Source of the DNA: a bacterium
GTDB lineage: Bacteria; Omnitrophota; Gorgyraeia; Velamenicoccales; JABMQK01
DNA length: 8,374 bases
Direction of reading: 5' to 3'
Assembly (NCBI GenBank): GCA_013203265.1
Contig: JABMQK010000057.1
Span: forward strand, 1 to 8,374
The stretch's first letter is position 1. Each line of letters begins with the position of its first letter. Below are positions 6,079 through 8,374 of the stretch, one piece after another. The notes below the pieces were generated by a model. That model saw only the letters and a list, made by a program, of their open reading frames with translations, had not been told where the DNA came from and ran no database searches. The translations under genes and the position numbers were made by a program.

Positions 6079-7008
6079 ATGAACATAGCGATAGTTGGTC
6101 CTGGTGCAATCGGCATTCTCTTCGCAACGATGCTTATTAAATCTGGACAGAACGTCAGGCTATTAGACTACAATAAGAAGAGGGTGGAAATTATTTCAAA
6201 GAATGGGATTTCACTAGAAAGCAAAAATAAAGTTTATACCAATAAAATCAAAATTACAGATAAAGCTACAGATTTAGAAGGTATTGATTTATTTATAATT
6301 TGCGTTAAGTCTTATGATACAAAAAATGCGGCGAGATCTATAAAAAACGCTCTTCGGGATAATTCTTTAGTTTTGACTCTACAAAATGGCGTGGGCAATG
6401 TTGAAGTCATAAGTGAAATTTTAGGGCCTGATAGAGTTATTAGTGGGGTAACGAGTCAAGGTGCAAACGTTATAAGCGATGGCAAAGTCAGGCATGCTGG
6501 ATTTGGTGAAACCGTAATAGGCAAAATCGGCGGAAAAATTCCAGCATATTTACGTGAAATAAGATATGTATTTAATAAATCCGGATTAAAAACTCGTATT
6601 TCAAAGGATATAAGGTCGCTGATATGGTCTAAGTTAGTAATAAACGTCGGTATAAATGCCCTAACAGCTATAACACACTTACGCAATGGACAATTACTTG
6701 AATATACAGGCACACGAAATATCTTGCGTCAAGCTGTAAGTGAAGCTGTAAAGATTATCAAAAGGAAACGAATAAAATTGATATATGACGATGTCATTGA
6801 TAAAACAGAAGGGGTTTGTGAAGCAACAGCTCAAAATATATCTTCAATGCTCCAAGATGTTTTAAAAAAGAAAAAAACAGAGATAGATTTCATAAATGGC
6901 GCAATAGTTCGACAAGGCCAAAGTTTAGGAATCGCAACTACTGTAAATTCGGTATTATTGGATTTGGTAAAATCTATTGAATTAAGCTATACTAAAACTA
7001 CTTCTTAG
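6079..7008 (+). CDS. panE: PanE/ApbA-type 2-dehydropantoate 2-reductase
   Basis: The protein has 309 residues, typical for the family. The N-terminal Rossmann fold carries IVGPGAIG (GxGxxG at 7-12), which binds NADPH. LQNGVGN with Asn103, SKLVINVGINALTA with Lys185, and TEIDFINGAIVRQG with Glu268 correspond to the Asn, catalytic Lys and Glu used by E. coli PanE to reduce ketopantoate to pantoate in pantothenate and coenzyme A synthesis. No other pan genes are nearby, and related family members act on other 2-keto acids, so the reductase fold is firm but the substrate is not. AAAGGAG at 6063-6069 is the ribosome binding site. The enzyme should be cytoplasmic. It has no obvious functional tie to the neighbouring envelope and repair genes. 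Confidence 0.87.
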   Translation: MNIAIVGPGAIGILFATMLIKSGQNVRLLDYNKKRVEIISKNGISLESKNKVYTNKIKITDKATDLEGIDLFIICVKSYDTKNAARSIKNALRDNSLVLTLQNGVGNVEVISEILGPDRVISGVTSQGANVISDGKVRHAGFGETVIGKIGGKIPAYLREIRYVFNKSGLKTRISKDIRSLIWSKLVINVGINALTAITHLRNGQLLEYTGTRNILRQAVSEAVKIIKRKRIKLIYDDVIDKTEGVCEATAQNISSMLQDVLKKKKTEIDFINGAIVRQGQSLGIATTVNSVLLDLVKSIELSYTKTTS

Positions 7009-7025
7009 AATAGAAAGGATAAGTT

Positions 7026-7949
7026 ATGCAAATTTTGATTTATATTTTGGTTGCATCTTTAATCGGCATTGCATTATTGGTAGCTAAATTTATCATTGAA
7101 GATGAGAAGGACCGAAAGAGGAAAGAAAAAAAGAGTATCGAGTCAATCGCTGATTTAGAAACTAAATTTAAACATACACAAGAGGAATTTAAGAAAGAGA
7201 AAGCTGAAAAAAAAGAGATCGAAAATCTTTTATATAAAATAAAAGAAGAATTAGACAGCATTAAAAATATGAACAGTGAATTAGAGCAGAAGACTAAAGA
7301 TTTAAATGAGACAAGAAACTCTTTAGATGCAAAAGATGAAACCATAAAAAAAGAAGTTTCTGAGAAGGAGAAATTAAAGTCAGAATGTGAAGTAGCTAAA
7401 AAGGAAGCAGAACAATTAAGAAAGGAAAAAGAGAATCTTCAAAGAGAATTAACCAAACTCAAAGGAGAAACTGAACCCATAAAGAAAGAGAAAGAGAGTT
7501 TTCAAAAACAAATTGAAGCTAATAAAAAGGAAGGAGAACTTTTAAGAAAAGAAAAAGAAGATTTAAAAAATAAATTAAAATCACTTGAGGAAATTCATAA
7601 GGGATTAAAAGGTCAATATGATGAGTTGGGTAAAGAGCTAGAAGATATCAATAAACAGAGGATATCAGAACCTATAGCTAAAGGAGAAGAAAAAAATAAA
7701 GAAACAGAAATTCCCAAGCCGGAAAATAAGAATGAACCCAAGAAACAGGAAATTTCCAAGGTTGAAGCGCAGCCGAAGCAATCCCAGAAAGAACCAGCAA
7801 AACCAGAAGAGAAACCCGATGCAAAAGGAGATTCTCAATTAAAAAAAGAGCAAACAAGCGGTAGTGCTCAAGATCAAAAAGATAAGTCGCCTGAACAGAC
7901 GCAACAGAAGCCTCCCTCTGGCTCGCCAGAAAATAAACCCAAAGCATAA
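7026..7949 (+). CDS. Membrane-anchored coiled-coil protein with Pro/Lys/Glu/Gln-rich tail
   Basis: No family is recognised. The 307-residue protein starts with one hydrophobic helix (~2-22) followed by KFIIEDEKDRKRKEKK, so the topology rule predicts a cytoplasmic C-terminus. Residues ~35-205 are a long, almost uninterrupted helix with heptad-like Leu/Ile spacing and dense Lys/Glu. The phrase LRKEKE recurs (EQLRKEKENL and ELLRKEKEDL), hinting at growth by internal duplication. Residues ~210-307 switch to a disordered-looking tail rich in Pro, Lys, Glu, Gln and Ser (e.g. KPENKNEPKKQE, KPPSGSPENKPK). GAAAGGA just upstream serves as the ribosome binding site. It could be a cytoskeletal-like scaffold or a spacer rod at the envelope, but this is speculation. 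The + strand here is strongly purine-biased because of the Lys/Glu codons. Confidence 0.75.
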   Translation: MQILIYILVASLIGIALLVAKFIIEDEKDRKRKEKKSIESIADLETKFKHTQEEFKKEKAEKKEIENLLYKIKEELDSIKNMNSELEQKTKDLNETRNSLDAKDETIKKEVSEKEKLKSECEVAKKEAEQLRKEKENLQRELTKLKGETEPIKKEKESFQKQIEANKKEGELLRKEKEDLKNKLKSLEEIHKGLKGQYDELGKELEDINKQRISEPIAKGEEKNKETEIPKPENKNEPKKQEISKVEAQPKQSQKEPAKPEEKPDAKGDSQLKKEQTSGSAQDQKDKSPEQTQQKPPSGSPENKPKA

Positions 7950-7973
7950 TTTTGTTAAAAAGGAAATATTTTA

Positions 7974-8072
7974 ATGTCTAAAGCAGCTTTTTTTTGGGCA
8001 GTACTCTCTGCGATAGTTTGGGGAGCAGTTCCCATTCTAGAAAAGATAGGCCTATCTAAAATACATCATTAA
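7974..8072 (+). pseudogene. 32-codon stub resembling the first helix of an EamA/DMT transporter, or a small membrane protein
   Basis: ATG at 7974 has an AAAGGA-type Shine-Dalgarno about ten bases upstream. It opens 32 codons ending in TAA at 8070. The product begins MSKAAFFWAVLSAIVWGAVP and continues with ILEKIGLSKIHH. The small, Trp-containing helix, the WG.VPILEK.GLS turn and the spacing look like the extreme N-terminus of EamA-domain (drug/metabolite transporter) proteins, which run to ~140-300 residues. Nothing downstream in any frame continues the transporter: 6 nt after the stop the helicase gene begins. It is therefore either the remnant of a deletion or a genuine single-helix microprotein. 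The family match is recalled from pattern, not searched. Confidence 0.5.
8044..8057. other. Perfect 14-bp palindrome AGATAGGCCTATCT
   Basis: The sequence reads identically on both strands. It lies inside the last codons of the transporter-like stub, 20 nt before the helicase start. It could be a dimeric-regulator site or a rearrangement scar, or simply chance. No second copy was noticed in the window. Confidence 0.4.
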
Positions 8073-8077
8073 AATAG

Positions 8078-8374
8078 ATGAAAGAGATAAATTTCAAAAA
8101 CATACTAAATCCGTCGCAGTATAAGGCTGTGACAACATTAAAAGGGCCTCTACTCGTCGTTGCTGGAGCAGGAACCGGCAAGACGAGAGTTATTGAATAC
8201 CGCGTATTAAATTTGATATTAAGCGGAGTAAAGCCCTCCTCAATTCTCTTACTAACTTTCACACGCAAGGCTTCAAGAGAAATGATAGATAGAGCTTCTT
8301 GCCACAATAAACTTTGTCAGCAAGTCGAAGGCGGAACTTTTCACTCTTTTGCCTATAAGATAATTAAGCAATAC
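8078..8374 (+). CDS. UvrD/Rep-type superfamily 1 DNA helicase, N-terminal part (runs off the window)
   Basis: Only the first 99 codons are present. The ATG at 8078 directly follows an in-frame TAG (8075-8077), so it is the earliest possible ATG start. Canonical SF1A motifs appear in order: the Q-motif region LNPSQYKAV (10-18), Walker A AGAGTGKT (29-36, Lys35), motif Ia LLTFTRKASREM (58-69, usually TFTNKAAxEM) and motif Ib GGTFHSFAYKII (85-96). These proteins are 3'-5' ATP-driven DNA translocases or helicases used in repair, replication restart or, with nuclease partners, end processing. The visible part cannot distinguish UvrD, PcrA, Rep or an AddA-like enzyme. There is no good Shine-Dalgarno, and the start lies 5 nt after the upstream stub's stop codon, so translation could be coupled to the stub. 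RecO upstream gives a loose repair context. Confidence 0.9.
   Translation, partial: MKEINFKNILNPSQYKAVTTLKGPLLVVAGAGTGKTRVIEYRVLNLILSGVKPSSILLLTFTRKASREMIDRASCHNKLCQQVEGGTFHSFAYKIIKQY

Noticed and set aside
7040..7345. Minus-strand open frame opposite the coiled-coil gene
   Set aside because: It is an antisense shadow of a Lys/Glu-rich gene, which yields Phe/Ser/Leu-rich frames on the other strand. It has no recognisable motif.
7678..7947. Minus-strand frame that looks hydrophobic
   Set aside because: It lies wholly within the Pro/Lys/Gln-rich tail of the + strand gene; the hydrophobicity follows from the complement of Lys/Glu codons.
8056..8307. Minus-strand frame opposite the helicase start
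   Set aside because: The + strand carries intact helicase motifs Q, I, Ia and Ib over the same bases.

Overview
The window is AT-rich and every supported gene lies on the + strand. Nine genes are complete, one more is a truncated remnant or microprotein, and a helicase gene runs off the right edge. A GT9 (heptosyltransferase-type) sugar transferase, a probable lipoprotein with a LysM domain and a Sec-exported TPR protein suggest a Gram-negative-type (diderm) bacterium. The set of small envelope genes around a phoH-HD-ybeY-recO core resembles uncultured candidate phyla such as Omnitrophota. That placement is an inference from gene content and base composition, with no marker gene in the window to confirm it.

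Layout. Positions 1-136 hold an imperfect palindrome with an alternative local hairpin and no gene. Positions 162-3431 form a tight block: LysM protein, PhoH-type ATPase, a membrane HD-domain phosphohydrolase related to the c-di-AMP phosphodiesterase PgpH, and the endoribonuclease YbeY. The last three overlap (29 and 71 nt), so they are probably co-transcribed and translationally coupled. Positions 3432-3532 hold a compact nested palindromic repeat with five copies of an 8-base core and a perfect 14-bp terminal inverted repeat. After it come a GT9 glycosyltransferase, RecO, an exported TPR protein, a PanE-like reductase and a membrane-anchored coiled-coil protein with a Pro/Lys/Glu/Gln-rich tail. 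A 32-codon reading frame resembling only the first helix of an EamA/DMT transporter follows, then the first 99 codons of a UvrD/Rep-type helicase.

How the genes fit together. phoH, pgpH-like and ybeY belong to a widely conserved bacterial neighbourhood that often continues through dgkA/cdd/era to recO. Here recO is present, but the middle is replaced by the repeat element and the GT9 gene. The PgpH-like protein keeps all its HD metal ligands but lacks the large extracytoplasmic sensor domain of Firmicutes PgpH. YbeY has Asp in place of the third His of its metal-binding motif.

I saw no CRISPR array, tRNA, rRNA, transposase or phage gene. I also found no clear evidence of a wholly new system. 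The most unusual items are the two palindromic elements, the domain-reduced PgpH with its overlapping neighbours, and the transporter stub ahead of the helicase.
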